Positions 10,639 through 22,000 are shown, counted from the stretch's first letter. The stretch: DNA of 64,000 nt from Coniella vitis (GCA_011317545.1 WUJK01000006.1:2170001-2234000); one strand, 5' to 3'. Translations and numbers: made by a program. The notes: generated from the sequence alone by a model not told the origin.

Positions 10639-11644
10639 CATTTTGGTCAACTTTTTTTACTTTTCCCTTTCGCCCGAGGAATTCCTCAGGGAACAGATCC
10701 CTCACCAGGGCAATCTCGCCCGTGTTCTCGCTGACATGGGTCTGGATGTACATGCCGCCGCCGCCGCCGGCTCCCGCCGCCGCCAGCTGGCCCAGCCCCA
10801 GCATCGCCTCGCGCGTGCAACTCGGCGCAAAGCGCGGCGTGACAATGGGCCGCACCCAGTGGCCCGTCGGGTCCAGGCGCTGCGATATGTAGGCGGCGAC
10901 GGCGGCGGTGGCGCGCACGCTGTCCTGGGCGCTTGCGTCGCGGTACCAGGGCGGGCAGGTCTGCGGCGCGTCCATGCAGACGCGGCCGACGAGGGCGCGC
11001 TGGCCGGCGGCGAGGCAGATGGCGGCGAGGAGGTTGGTGGTGGTGACGTCGCGGGTGGCGAAGTAGGCCGCGCAGGTGGTGCCGTGGGCGAGGGTGCGGC
11101 GGACGCAGCGGGTGTAGATTCTTTTTGCTTTGGCGATGCCGTCGAGTTGGTGTTGTTGTGGCTGTTTTTGGGCGGCAGTGGCGGGCTGAGGAGGAGGAGG
11201 AGAAGCAGAGAGGGATGCTTCCAGGGGAAAGGTATATGTATTCAGCCAGTCAAGCAGGGTGGATTTCCCAAAGATGCCTGCGTTGGGATACTGCGATGCG
11301 TGGATGTGCGTGTCGACGAAGCCGGGGAAAAAGAATCGCACGGGCCGACTGCCACCGCTTCCGCCGCCATTCGAGCCCGAGGCCAGAGACGTCGACGTCG
11401 CGTCCAGGATGGTCGTTTCCGCAGCGCTCCAGCCCAGCCGCGTCAAGATCTCGTCCATCCCGTGCGTGCGGTCTGCATTGGGCTCGACAGCGACGATCCT
11501 GCCTGTTGCGCCGGACACGTAGACGGCCGTGTTGTGCAGGTAGGCGAGGGCATCGTGGCGCTTGGCGTAGATGAAGGTGCCGAGGTAGACTTGGTTGGGC
11601 GCTGGGGGAGGCGGGTTGATGCTGGCGTGGTCGGTGCCGTTCAT
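9902..11644 (-). CDS. Guanine deaminase with low-complexity insertion
   Basis: An intronless 580-residue protein of the amidohydrolase superfamily. Guanine deaminase hydrolyses guanine to xanthine and ammonia in purine salvage, normally in the cytoplasm. The metal site is complete: PGFVDTHIH (His 113 and 115), THVSENTGE (His 303), AHAVHL (His 392) and GTDVSGG (Asp 443). The order and the SNSSITSG segment match the guanine deaminase subfamily rather than other amidohydrolases. The usual length is about 450-480; the excess comes from a Gly/Pro-rich stretch near 140-160, a Gly-rich stretch near 295, and a large insertion (about 330-385) of a poly-Asn run followed by Glu/Gly repeats coded by trinucleotide repeats. 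The insertion lies between two metal-ligand motifs, probably in a surface loop. The start is the ATG at 11644, preceded by a GAA-repeat leader. Confidence 0.9.
10525..10640 (-). repeat. GAA and AAC microsatellites inside guanine deaminase
   Basis: On the plus strand, CTTCTT-type repeats at about 10532-10570 and TTG repeats at about 10599-10637 are read in the gene as Glu-rich and poly-Asn stretches. They account for most of the insertion between metal-ligand motifs. No plausible pyrimidine tract before an AG is present, so an intron is unlikely. Confidence 0.75.
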
Positions 11645-12773
11645 GGCGTGTGTGCTTGCTTCTTCTTCTTCTTCTTCTTCTTCTTCTTTCTTTCTTTCTT
11701 TTGATTCTTCCTTTTTCTTTCCCCCCTCTGTATTTCTCTCTTGAGATGAGGTAAAAGTAGGCCAATGAAGCGAAGAGCGTAGTCTTGCAGCGCAGATCGG
11801 CCGTCTATCAGCATGCAGGTTGCACTGTGTCGCTCAAACAATGCAGTAAGGACAGCAAGGAAAAAAGAAAAGAAAAGAAAAGAAATTCTTGGCAGGACAG
11901 AAAGAGTCGGCGATGCTCACACCAAAAAAAAATAAAAAGGAGAAAGAGTTGAGAGAATAATATGGTTGCAAGTTGACGAGAATGAGTTGATGATGCAAAC
12001 GCAAAGAAGAGACAAGGCTGCTATCTCTCTCTGTTGTTATCTCTCTCTCTGCTAGCTTCACCCGCCCTGTCGTTGTCGCATGTCGTTGTCGTCCGTTCTT
12101 ATTAATAAAAGGCTTGTCTGCGGCTTTTGGCTGGTAGAGTGCCACCGAGTCAGGGCTGGGCTGACTCTTGGGTTCCAGGGTTTTTGACAGATGGGCTGGC
12201 TACACAGCGATCAAATCGGGACACACAAATGTCAGGAACGCGAGACAGGTCGGCGCCCTAGATAGATAGATAGATAGATATACTACTATACTAATTATAC
12301 ATAGTCTGGCTGCTGGTCATAGATACAGGTAATCATTACTGTAGTGACCATGTGATACGGCCAACGCCGGCACCCGGCGCAATCATCATATGAACAAAGC
12401 GGAGGCCGCCACGCACACCATCATATACACTGCCGAAGCCCGCTGCGACTAGTCATCCATTCATTGGCTTTGGGAAACACGCAAACCATTCATCTGGGAA
12501 GAGGTGAACATAACGAAGTTTTGTCTTGGGCCTTCATTTGCTATCAATAACACATATTTCCATCGCACAAGCACATGCCAGTCAAATCAAAATCAAAAAC
12601 ACCCCAAAGACGCCAGACCAAACCCAAAGCTTCTATCCTCTCTTCTCTCCTTGGTGTTGTAATCTAAATAATATTAATAGTCATAGCTCTCAAAAAAGAG
12701 TTCGTCCTTCTTCATGTTGTAATGGGCGAACCAAATCACCAACCCGCCCGCCTTCTAGCCTCTCTCCTTGACT
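11645..12773. other. Guanine deaminase promoter and FAS1 3' flank
   Basis: A 1.13 kb space between two minus-strand genes. Besides the leader repeat it holds a GATA microsatellite (about 12259-12281) and homopurine patches. No coding frame was recognised. The last few hundred bases should be the FAS1 3' untranslated region. Confidence 0.5.
11658..11702. repeat. TTC/TTTC repeat in guanine deaminase leader
   Basis: CTT trinucleotide units followed by CTTT units lie 14-58 bases upstream of the guanine deaminase start. In the mRNA this is a purine-only tract directly before the start codon. Confidence 0.75.
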
Positions 12774-15700
12774 TTACTCAACGTTGACACCGTTCGTCTC
12801 GCTCGCCCCGTTCAGGCCGTTGGCGGGACCGGTGCCCTCACCCTGGTACGAGTCCCAGTTGGCCAGCACATTGGCAATGCGCGGAGAGTTGGTCAACTTG
12901 TACACCTCCTCAAAGTACTCCTTGGTCAGAGCAAACGGCTTGGCCGTCACGTTGGGAATGTACTTGCCCACCAGCTTCGACGGGTCAATCGTCGTCTTGT
13001 TGATCTTCTTGAGCAGGAAGGACCGGAAAGGCTTGACACCGCTGCGCAAAAACGTCGAGTGGAAGGGCACGTCAATGCCCTTGAGAGGGATCGTGGCAAA
13101 GCCGCGCTCCAGCTCCAGAGGCTCGGGCTTCTTTTGCGTCTCCGAGGCCGCCTGTTGGATGATTTGCAGCAGGTGCTTCTTGACCTCGTCAATCGACATC
13201 TCGTTCATCATCTTGTCAATGTCAATCTTTTGCACCTTCAAGAAGTTGCACACATAGCCGAGCGTGTCCAGAGCCCGCAGGTCACCGGCACACACATATT
13301 GCATGTTGGCAATGTTGAAGTTGACAATCTCAAGCAGCCAGCCCGTCGATTCGGCAATGTTGGCCACAACGAACCGCAGAGCGTCCTCGTTGAACGTCTT
13401 GGAGATCCTGCTCGGGTTGACGGCGCACATGGAGTAGTTCGAGCGGCCAGATGCATCGCGCTCAACAGCCACTTGCATGGTCAGGCCGCGGTAGAAGACA
13501 ACAGACACCAGAGACTCGATCGGCATGACCTCGGCCAGCGCAGCAAGAGCACTATACTCGCCAAGCGAATGTCCTGCAAAGGTGCTGTCACGAGGTACGA
13601 GACCCTTGGCCTTCATGTCCTCGAAGCTTGCCTTCTCCATCAACGTCAGAGCAGGCTGCGTGAACTGGGTGGCCGAAAGAAGACCGTTGGGCGAGCGGTA
13701 AGTGTAGGATGGCGTGTTCTCCCCAATGTCCTTGAAAATGCGCTCCGACTTGATGGTGCCGTCGGCAGCAACAGACTCAAAGGTCATGGCCAAATAGTTG
13801 GCACGGATAGCTTTGCCGCGAGGACCACCAAAGTGAATAGTGAGCTCCTTGGGGTTGTTGCGGACAATGTTGGTAATAGCAAAGCCATACGTGTCCATCA
13901 AGTACTTGTCGGCACGGTCCCAGACATCTTTGGCAACAGCGCTGCTGTCATAGAGGTCCATACCCATACCCTGCTCCTGCGAACCCTGTCCGGTAAAGAC
14001 GTAGGCCGTCACTGGCTGCTCAACCTCGGCCTCACCAAGCAGCACCTTGTCCTCGGTCTCCTTGTTGCTGGCCTCAACTTTGATGATCTTGCGACCAGCA
14101 ATCATGCCGACGTGCTGCATCTTGATCTGGATATCGTCATTTGGCAGAACCATGCCAACCAGCGAAGCGTGGAAGCTACGAACACGGCCAATATTGTTCT
14201 CGGCTGCCCAGGTCTCAACAAGGCTGCGCACAGCGGCGCTGGAGTACATGCCATGTGTGATGGTGCCGGGCAAATTGGCATAGTTGGCAAAGACTCGCGA
14301 GACGTGGATGGGGTTGTAGTCACCAGACACGCGTGCGTAACCCTCGTTAGATGCCGGAGCCTTGATCTGCAGAGGGGTCTTGCCGCTAAGAGGAATGGGG
14401 TTCTCAAACATGATGGGCTGCTCAATAGAGGAACCATGGCGCTGGAGGTAGTCAATGACAGGGTTGCCATGCGAGTGAGCGTGCTCATAGTAGACGGATG
14501 CGATCTGGACAACCTCCTTGGTGGGCAGCTCGAGCTCGACCTTTCCGCTGGTCTGAACCTTCTCAAAGACGGTCTTGGACTTGAATTGGACAAAGGTCTC
14601 GAGACGGAAGGTCAGAACCTTGCCGAGCAGGTCCATGTCGAGAGCATTGTCATCGAGCTGGAACCACTCCTTGGATCGCAGCACAGCAACGTCCTTGGAC
14701 GTGGCCAAGTGGATCTGCATGGGCGTCTCAGTCTTGCTCTGGAACGTGTTCTCAAAGTCGGTGTAAGTGCCACGGTACAAGAACTGCGAGGTGACCTCCA
14801 TGACATCCTCTCCGTCGCGGCGAATGGTGCCACAGACTTCGACCATCTTGCCAGAGTCCTGGTTGATGACGGCATTGACACGAGCGACCGTGGAAAGCTC
14901 ATCGCCCTTCTTCAATGGCTCGGCACCTGGCATCATGCGGAATTGGTTGGACAAGTGGACCAGCTTCAACAAGTCACCATCAATAGTGCGAGGGAAGATG
15001 GGCTTGGTGATAGCCTTCCAACCGACGACAATGGCAAAGTCCATGGGAGCGTACATGATCTTGCCAGGGCGGTCAATGAAAGCCTCGCCGTGGTTACCCA
15101 CAGCGTGGACAAAGTCGTTGATGGCCTCTCCAGTAACAGTAGCCTTGCCACCGTCAAACTTGCCAGAGACATCGGCGGACAAGTCAATGGCCTCGTCGCC
15201 GAACCAGGCCCGCCAGTAGAACTCCTTGATGCGGTCATTGCGACCCTCCATGTTCTCATGAATAGGAGCGTAGCCAGCCTCAGGGTGGTAGGCGAACTCC
15301 AGAGACAAAGCAACAGGCTTGCCAAGAGCTGTCGTCTCCTTGATCATGTTGACGACAATCTGGTTCTTGCCAACCATCCTGGCCTCGAGCACGTCAACGT
15401 ACTGGTTGTGGCGAGGCTGCTCTCTGACAATCATGGTGGTCTTCTCGGGAGTGTTGGGGTAGCTGATCTCCACGAAGAGACCACGAGCAGGGGCAAGAAC
15501 GCGCTTGATGGGGTTAGTCTGGTACTTTTGACCCTGGACAACGACCTCGGACAGGAGCAGAGCGTGGCGCCAAGATCTATTGGGTCCGGCCAAAAGGGTG
15601 AGCCAGTCCTCGAGGGCGGGCAGCGGAGTGGAGGCCGAGTTGGAAATACGGTAGGTGTTCTTGTTGCTATCGTACGACACCGTGACGCCCTCCGAGTCGA

Positions 15701-18700
15701 GAGGGACCTCATTGTCGACGAGCTTGCCTCCAAAGTACTCAATCGTGGGGACCTGGGCAGCGTCGCCAGCGTAGGCGTCGCGAGTCAAGTACTCAATGTG
15801 GCCATTGTGGATGCTGTCAAGAATGTCCTTGATGGGCTCATCAATGACGGTCGAGTACTTGGCGGCAGTAGGTCCCTGAAGGATACACGTGCGACCAACA
15901 TCCTGACCAATGACAGCGTCCAAATCTTCAGACTGCCAAAGGGAATCCTTCTTGAAGTAGAATTCGAAGTTGCTGTCAAGGGCAGGGATGAAAGTAATGG
16001 GCTTCTGCGAAGGTCTGCTGCAGAGCATCAGGAAGTGCTGGACATCCTGAGCGTTGATGATCTGCTTGTCGGCCTCGGGGTAGTGGCGCAGAATAGTCTC
16101 AACAATCTCGAAAGGTTTGTCAAGCTGAGAGTACTCTTGCAAGACGTAAACCTTGTTCGTTGCTGGGGTGAAACGCTCCTCAACACGCTGGATAAAGTCA
16201 CCCGTGAGTACAGCGAAGGAGGGATCGATCCAGCGGGACTGGTGCTTGACGTAGAGGAGTTCAACAAGTCTGTGGACGACCTCGCCGTATGTCATTTCGT
16301 CGACATCAACAGTCTCACCAGCCTTGTTCTTGCCGAACCAGACCTTTTGGAAGTCATCATTGAGCTTCTTGATGATGTAGGCCTTGTTCTTCTCGAGTTC
16401 AGCGATGCGCTTCTCTTTGGGCAGACTGAAGATCTTCTTATCCATCTCAGCCCAGAACTTGACACCGCGTGTCGCAAGCTTGTGGATAGGCTCGCCCATC
16501 TCGGAGCGGACGGTAATGATGCCACCAGCGGGACCGTCGTAAGTCTTCTCCCACTCGCTATCATCGAGACCTTCGGCGTCAATGATGGCCTGCTTGGCAG
16601 CCTTGCTAGTGTGGGCCTCCTTAGCAACCATCATTCTGCTACCAAACAAGCATCCATCAAACGGCATAGGAGGGTATCCAAACTTCTTGGACCACTCGCC
16701 GGTGATGTAGGGGTAGGTGTCCTCGGCGCCACCGAAACCACTGCCTGCAACAAGGATAACATTCTCTTGGCGACGAATGCGTCCGTACATTTGCAGGATA
16801 GGCTGGTGGAAGTCTTCGAACGAGTGGTGACCACCGCCACGACCACCAGTCCACTGCAGCATGACAGGGAATGTAGGGTTGGCCTTGGCAATGTTGATGA
16901 CGGCTTGGACGGCTTCAGAGGAACCGGGCTTGAAGGAGATATGCTTGAGACCAAGTGTCTCAATGTACTCATTGGCGACCTCAATCGAAGGCACACCAGC
17001 ACCAATAGTGAGTCCCTCAATCGGCACACCCTCAGCACGCAGGCGACCGAGGAGAGGAATCTGCCAGGCCATGGCGCGAGGGTTGACGTAGATCAGGTTG
17101 ACACTAATACCACGGCCAGCCGGGATATCCTGCTCAATTTTGCGGAGGGCAGTGGTCAGGGAGTTGGGCTCGAAGTAACCGCCACCAGCAAGCTCAATAT
17201 GGTATCCAGCCTGCATAGTCGCCGCAATAAAGTCCCATGGCACCGTGCAAGGTGTCATACCGGCGACCATGACAGGAGGAATACCGAGCAGTCTGGACAT
17301 CTTGGTGTCCACAAAAGTTTGTCCGCTCGAATTCTTGATCAACCGTGGACCATACTCCTTGACCCAGTCAATGGCGTACTTGACCGCGTGCTCCTCATCA
17401 CGGTCAAAGAGCTCAGGCTTGTAGCCAACCTCATTGGCAGAGCCATTCACGGAACCGGCAAGAATGACGCGGACACCGGTACCCTCCTTATTGCGGCTGG
17501 TCAAGACACCAAGGCCAGAGATACCGCCAGGACCGAAGTCGAGGATGTGGGTGGCGTTGGGGAACATGGTCGCCTTCTCCCAGTTGACAGTGTCACGGGT
17601 AATCATGCGCACGAGCGCAGGGACAATGTTGCCCTGGGCCTCGTCTCGCACGTCCTTGCCACTGTGGGTGTCAAAGACGGGCACGCCGAGCTGAGAAGCC
17701 TCGATCTTGATGTCCTTGAGATCCTCGTCGATCAGGCCAGTTGCCTCCGCGAGATACTGGCTGTGGAAAGGCGCGGTGATGGGAAGGAAGCGGTTGACAA
17801 AGCGAACCTTGCGCTGGGTGTGTGGCACACGAGTCTGGTCAAGACCGGTGGGAGCCTTGACCTTGCGCAGCTGCAGGTTGAGACCATACAGAGACATGGG
17901 AGGACCGGTGACCACCATGTTACGAGGGCTGTTGATGAGGGAGATGGAAATGTGACGATCCTCGGGGAGGTACTTGTTGGTGGCATCAATGTGCTTCTGG
18001 ACCTCGGCCTGGGAGAGGTCACGGATGCTGAGCATGGGCGTTGGGGTGCCCTCGCCATTGTCCACAGAGTCCTGCAGGACCGAGGGCGTCATGGAGGTTC
18101 TGGGAAACGTCTGCTGGCTACGAGCACCAATCCAGAACAGGATGGTCAGAGCAGACTTGGTGATCTCAGCCCAAGATTCCCAAGAATCAGCGGCCGCAGT
18201 GGCTGCTGCCATGACCACACCCTGGGAGTGACCAGTGGTACCAGCAATTCTCTCTCTCAGGATGCCAGGGTGGATGCCAAGAGCCTTGCAAGTGACCTCG
18301 TAGTGGGCCATCTGAACCAGTCCGATCAGAGGGAAACTGACTGGTGCTGAGATGAGGTAGTCGACATCCGGTGTGGCATCGGGGTTTTGCAGCCAGGACA
18401 TGATGTCGAGACCCTTGGTGAAGAGCTTTTCAGCTGCAGGGTCATTGGCCAAAGTCTGGAGCTGCTCGGCCGAGGCCAAGATGAGCTCTGCCACAAAGGA
18501 CGGGTATGTCTGCCACAGCTCACGCAGCTCTTCAAAGTACTCCTCAATGTTGCCCTGGCCGCCAAAGATACTGTAGATGAAGGCATCGCCTTCTTCAGCA
18601 GCGCGGAACAGCGCAGACTGGTGGGGGCGGACCGTCCTGTTGAGTGTTGTTCTTGCGGCATAGTAGCTCCGCAAAACCTCCAACTTCTTGGAGTCAATGC

Positions 18701-19082
18701 CTGGCAGAGTAGCCACCAAGGCATGGGCATCGTTGCCGCGGAGGAAAGCCCGCTCAAACTCGTTAAGAATGAGCTTCAGCACCTCCTCGTACGAGCCCTG
18801 AGCATCGTCCTCGCCACCCTCAACCTCCTGGGCAATGAAGCCCATGTATCTGCCGACTAGCTCGGCTGTGGAAGAAGGCTCGTCATCCTGGGCGAGCTCA
18901 TCGGTCGGTGGGGGCAGACTCGCACTGAAGCGGTCCCTTAATTGCGAGGCGTGGAAATGGAGGCTGGTGGGGATCAAGAAGGAGGTCTCAAGAGACCCAT
19001 GGGAGAGAGTCAAGGGGCGGAGGGAGGCGGAGGAGCGAGGAGTCGAAACGCCCGTCTGAGGGCCAGTGCCGGTGCCGTACAT
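12774..19082 (-). CDS. FAS1: Fatty acid synthase beta subunit
   Basis: An intronless 2102-residue protein, the usual length for ascomycete Fas1. Six copies join six alpha subunits to form the cytosolic synthase that makes palmitoyl/stearoyl-CoA from acetyl- and malonyl-CoA. Domains in order are acetyl transferase with GHSQG (Ser 286); FMN enoyl reductase beginning near residue 590 (GIPPVMVAGMTPCTVPW, later GGRGGGHHS); a large dehydratase region with a hot-dog fold (SGDYNPIHVS); and the malonyl/palmitoyl transferase with GHSLGEYSAL (Ser 1839). Both transferase nucleophiles are intact. The start is the ATG at 19082. The sense frame nearly lacks TTA, CTA and TCA codons, leaving an open antisense frame of 5.6 kb, a sign of strong codon bias. 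It is divergent from FAS2, which suggests co-regulation. Confidence 0.98.
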   Translation of the reverse strand: MYGTGTGPQTGVSTPRSSASLRPLTLSHGSLETSFLIPTSLHFHASQLRDRFSASLPPPTDELAQDDEPSSTAELVGRYMGFIAQEVEGGEDDAQGSYEEVLKLILNEFERAFLRGNDAHALVATLPGIDSKKLEVLRSYYAARTTLNRTVRPHQSALFRAAEEGDAFIYSIFGGQGNIEEYFEELRELWQTYPSFVAELILASAEQLQTLANDPAAEKLFTKGLDIMSWLQNPDATPDVDYLISAPVSFPLIGLVQMAHYEVTCKALGIHPGILRERIAGTTGHSQGVVMAAATAAADSWESWAEITKSALTILFWIGARSQQTFPRTSMTPSVLQDSVDNGEGTPTPMLSIRDLSQAEVQKHIDATNKYLPEDRHISISLINSPRNMVVTGPPMSLYGLNLQLRKVKAPTGLDQTRVPHTQRKVRFVNRFLPITAPFHSQYLAEATGLIDEDLKDIKIEASQLGVPVFDTHSGKDVRDEAQGNIVPALVRMITRDTVNWEKATMFPNATHILDFGPGGISGLGVLTSRNKEGTGVRVILAGSVNGSANEVGYKPELFDRDEEHAVKYAIDWVKEYGPRLIKNSSGQTFVDTKMSRLLGIPPVMVAGMTPCTVPWDFIAATMQAGYHIELAGGGYFEPNSLTTALRKIEQDIPAGRGISVNLIYVNPRAMAWQIPLLGRLRAEGVPIEGLTIGAGVPSIEVANEYIETLGLKHISFKPGSSEAVQAVINIAKANPTFPVMLQWTGGRGGGHHSFEDFHQPILQMYGRIRRQENVILVAGSGFGGAEDTYPYITGEWSKKFGYPPMPFDGCLFGSRMMVAKEAHTSKAAKQAIIDAEGLDDSEWEKTYDGPAGGIITVRSEMGEPIHKLATRGVKFWAEMDKKIFSLPKEKRIAELEKNKAYIIKKLNDDFQKVWFGKNKAGETVDVDEMTYGEVVHRLVELLYVKHQSRWIDPSFAVLTGDFIQRVEERFTPATNKVYVLQEYSQLDKPFEIVETILRHYPEADKQIINAQDVQHFLMLCSRPSQKPITFIPALDSNFEFYFKKDSLWQSEDLDAVIGQDVGRTCILQGPTAAKYSTVIDEPIKDILDSIHNGHIEYLTRDAYAGDAAQVPTIEYFGGKLVDNEVPLDSEGVTVSYDSNKNTYRISNSASTPLPALEDWLTLLAGPNRSWRHALLLSEVVVQGQKYQTNPIKRVLAPARGLFVEISYPNTPEKTTMIVREQPRHNQYVDVLEARMVGKNQIVVNMIKETTALGKPVALSLEFAYHPEAGYAPIHENMEGRNDRIKEFYWRAWFGDEAIDLSADVSGKFDGGKATVTGEAINDFVHAVGNHGEAFIDRPGKIMYAPMDFAIVVGWKAITKPIFPRTIDGDLLKLVHLSNQFRMMPGAEPLKKGDELSTVARVNAVINQDSGKMVEVCGTIRRDGEDVMEVTSQFLYRGTYTDFENTFQSKTETPMQIHLATSKDVAVLRSKEWFQLDDNALDMDLLGKVLTFRLETFVQFKSKTVFEKVQTSGKVELELPTKEVVQIASVYYEHAHSHGNPVIDYLQRHGSSIEQPIMFENPIPLSGKTPLQIKAPASNEGYARVSGDYNPIHVSRVFANYANLPGTITHGMYSSAAVRSLVETWAAENNIGRVRSFHASLVGMVLPNDDIQIKMQHVGMIAGRKIIKVEASNKETEDKVLLGEAEVEQPVTAYVFTGQGSQEQGMGMDLYDSSAVAKDVWDRADKYLMDTYGFAITNIVRNNPKELTIHFGGPRGKAIRANYLAMTFESVAADGTIKSERIFKDIGENTPSYTYRSPNGLLSATQFTQPALTLMEKASFEDMKAKGLVPRDSTFAGHSLGEYSALAALAEVMPIESLVSVVFYRGLTMQVAVERDASGRSNYSMCAVNPSRISKTFNEDALRFVVANIAESTGWLLEIVNFNIANMQYVCAGDLRALDTLGYVCNFLKVQKIDIDKMMNEMSIDEVKKHLLQIIQQAASETQKKPEPLELERGFATIPLKGIDVPFHSTFLRSGVKPFRSFLLKKINKTTIDPSKLVGKYIPNVTAKPFALTKEYFEEVYKLTNSPRIANVLANWDSYQGEGTGPANGLNGASETNGVNVE

Positions 19083-22000
19083 GGTGGGTGGAAGAAAAAA
19101 AAATAGGTTATTTGGTTTAGGGGTATCGTCTATGAATCCAATGGTGTCTACAATGTCCAGCTGTCAGAAACTTTTTTTTTCCCCTTCGTGCTTCAAGCAG
19201 CTGTGTAGAACGAGTCTGGGTGGGCGCGAATTGACCTACAATTTGCACGTTTCCTCTCGTCTTTGCTTTCAAGGCTCGAAATACTCAATCAAGAGCTACG
19301 AGTGCGTCGCTGGCAAACCTTGTGTCCGTGGAATAGTGGCAGAGTGGCCGAGTGCTGTAGAGTGTGGGAGGAAAGGTGGCTCTCGACGAATCTTCAAACG
19401 CGGTGGGTGGTTGTAGCCGTGGTATTATGCGACAGGATGGGGAGAAATGCCGCTCTCTGTGGGTGGTCTTTGCAAAAGAAAAGACCTCTTTCTTGTGGCG
19501 GACGAGAAAAGGCAAGGGAGGAAGGGCAAGTGGAGGGTCCGAGATGGTGTTTATTGATCGGGAGGGAACCGTTCAGTTGCTGACTGCTGAGCAGCTGCCG
19601 AAGCCGTGGAGCCAGTCTCTGGCGAAGGGAAGGAAGGCGCTCGCTAGCGGAGGCAGTACATCTAGAACCAAGCATAAGGCCTATCCGTACGCGGTGAAGC
19701 TGTGCCTAGGCGCTGGCGGGCAATCCAACACGCTGCTGCGTCGCAGCCAGAGATTTCCCAACAAATCAATCCAGTTCTTTTGCTACATCCACGTCTACGC
19801 GCAGGGGTCCAGGACCGGCTACTGTACTACTCTACCTAGGTGTGCAATAAGGCGCGCCAAGGGTTCATGTCGCAGAAAAAAAAGAATGGAGCCGCTCATG
19901 CCGCCTGGGCTCACCCCCCAAGCACCCCCACCTACAACTTTTTCTGCCGTCTTCTCCGAGGGGTCGATGGCAAAAGTCACCCAAGCTGCTCCCACGCAGG
20001 CTCACAGACATGGTGGTAATAGATATCCTCGCAACGACGCTTACCTACACCTCGCAACCAACTCACATTATTACGGCTCAAAGAGAATTCTTCAGTATTT
20101 ACTGCATTTCTTTGAGTTCACCTGACACGCAGCCTGCACACCAAACATCATGCAGATCGTAGGATTACCCTAGATTACCCCTAGTGACTCTTGCTCGAGT
20201 CGCTTAATTTCACCATGGGAATCCCCATAATTACATCACACACTCGGCGGGCAGACAGCGCCAAGAAAAAAGTACTCGGTACTTAACCCCTGGTGGGGTT
20301 GCAACCCGAGTCGCCCATTCCCTATCAGGGGCCTAGAAAAACACCCGGCCTCAGTGTACTATGTATTGTCGCATGCTATTGCGGGATCGCTGCCGGTATG
20401 GTGGGATGGATGCACCGCACCCAGAATGGGTAAGCGATGCAACTGTTTGTTTACTACTGCTGTACGTCCCAAATTTCAAGAGCATAATGACATGGTACAT
20501 TGTAGTAGCGCCTTTTCCATCGCTGGAATTCCACCCTCCAAAATGCTTCACGGTTCACATGCCCCCGGAAGCTACCGCATATGGGGCAGAGAATAGCAAC
20601 GGATATTTGGGCGGCCCGCCCCTTCCTAGATGTTTTGATGGTGCGGCTAGACGGTGCAGTATAGCTTTGAGCTTTAATAGTGATAAGAGCGGGATAATCA
20701 ACAAGATATTGCGCGAGTAAAACTCAGTACCATCAAGAACGACTCTTTCAAGCGAATCGACTTGCGCAATAATGATGTCTGCAAAACGTACGTCAGCTGT
20801 ATCTTGGGAGGCAGGTTGCCAACCAAAAAAACGCGGACTCCAAAGTAGTACACATCCCGCTATTGGAGTTCGCGTTATTTTGTTGGCAACGCTGGGAGGC
20901 TATTCGAGACAGAGGACAAGCATAAAACAAGATACCATTGAAGCAACTGCCAGCAATAGGACACGATGAATGGCTGTCAGAAGCCGAACTAACGCTCTTC
21001 GTCCGTCTAAGGGGCCTGGAGACAACTCTAGATACCTCTTTACACCGCCGTAACAATGGTAGCTAGGATGGTAGCGGCAGACTCTCCAGGGGTCATCGAT
21101 AACACTGTGCATCATAGTAGTAGTAGGGCTGCGAGCGGCAGTATCTGGATGCGGAGGGACATTTGCGGATCTAGAACTGAAGTAAGTTTTCATGGTTAAC
21201 TGTATGGGACAACCTGGCGGTGCCTGAGAAAGGATATCTGCCTATGACCACACTTCCCCGCCTGTCACATGTCGAACATTGTCGTGCTGTGCCCACGATG
21301 TCGCCCGCAAGCACTTGGGAACTCGGGCCAACATCCAGCTGCAAGGCACTAGGCCCAGCATGCAAGACAGATGTGTTCAGAGACGGTACCTCCTGGCAAC
21401 CGCGATAAACGATAAAGCTCACCAAGCTCCTGTCGAGCTCCTTCAGGCCGTCCGTCACCAGAGTGATCCCCAGGGGCTCGGCCGACAAGGAGGGGCCCCC
21501 GCGACTAGACCTTATCGAGTACAAATCGTAATGGGCAGGCCTCTCAGACGATTGGGTGCGGTCGGGCCAAGCTTGCTATATCCACAGCAATTGCTACTGT
21601 ATAGAGAAATCAGAGTGTCAGCAAGACAAATTACATGATGGCAGCGGACGGAATCCAACCAGAAGTTGTCAAAGTCAACGACCATCCACACTGCATAGCC
21701 TGGGATCCCCAGCAAATACTGCTGCTGCTGCAGCTGCTCCGGGGAACCGGGGCACTGGGCGCAGCTTATCACGATATGTAGCCGTTGAAATGCCAAAGCC
21801 AATTGGACCCAGCTAGCAGGCAAGGATGCAACATTGCTGAGCAGTACTGCTCTTCAGGCATTCGTGGTGTGATGCGCGGCGCGGCGCTGGCAAACCGGCT
21901 CGCGGGAATTTGCTGAGAATGACAGACACCAGCGCGTGGTTGATGAAGCGTCGTCGCGTGCCGGAGCCGCCTGCAGCCCGGCCCCAGACAGACAAAGTTT

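Noticed and set aside
9848..11704. 618-codon plus-strand frame
   Set aside because: Codon-aligned antisense shadow of guanine deaminase; includes runs of Val/Phe from the microsatellites.
12768..18350. 1860-codon plus-strand frame
   Set aside because: It is the codon-aligned antisense of FAS1; its length is explained by missing TTA/CTA/TCA codons and it has no sensible protein motifs.
19335..19370. tRNA-like GGCAGAGTGGCCGAG start
   Set aside because: Resembles the 5' part of a Leu/Ser tRNA but no T-arm (GGTTCGA) or closing stem follows at the right distance.
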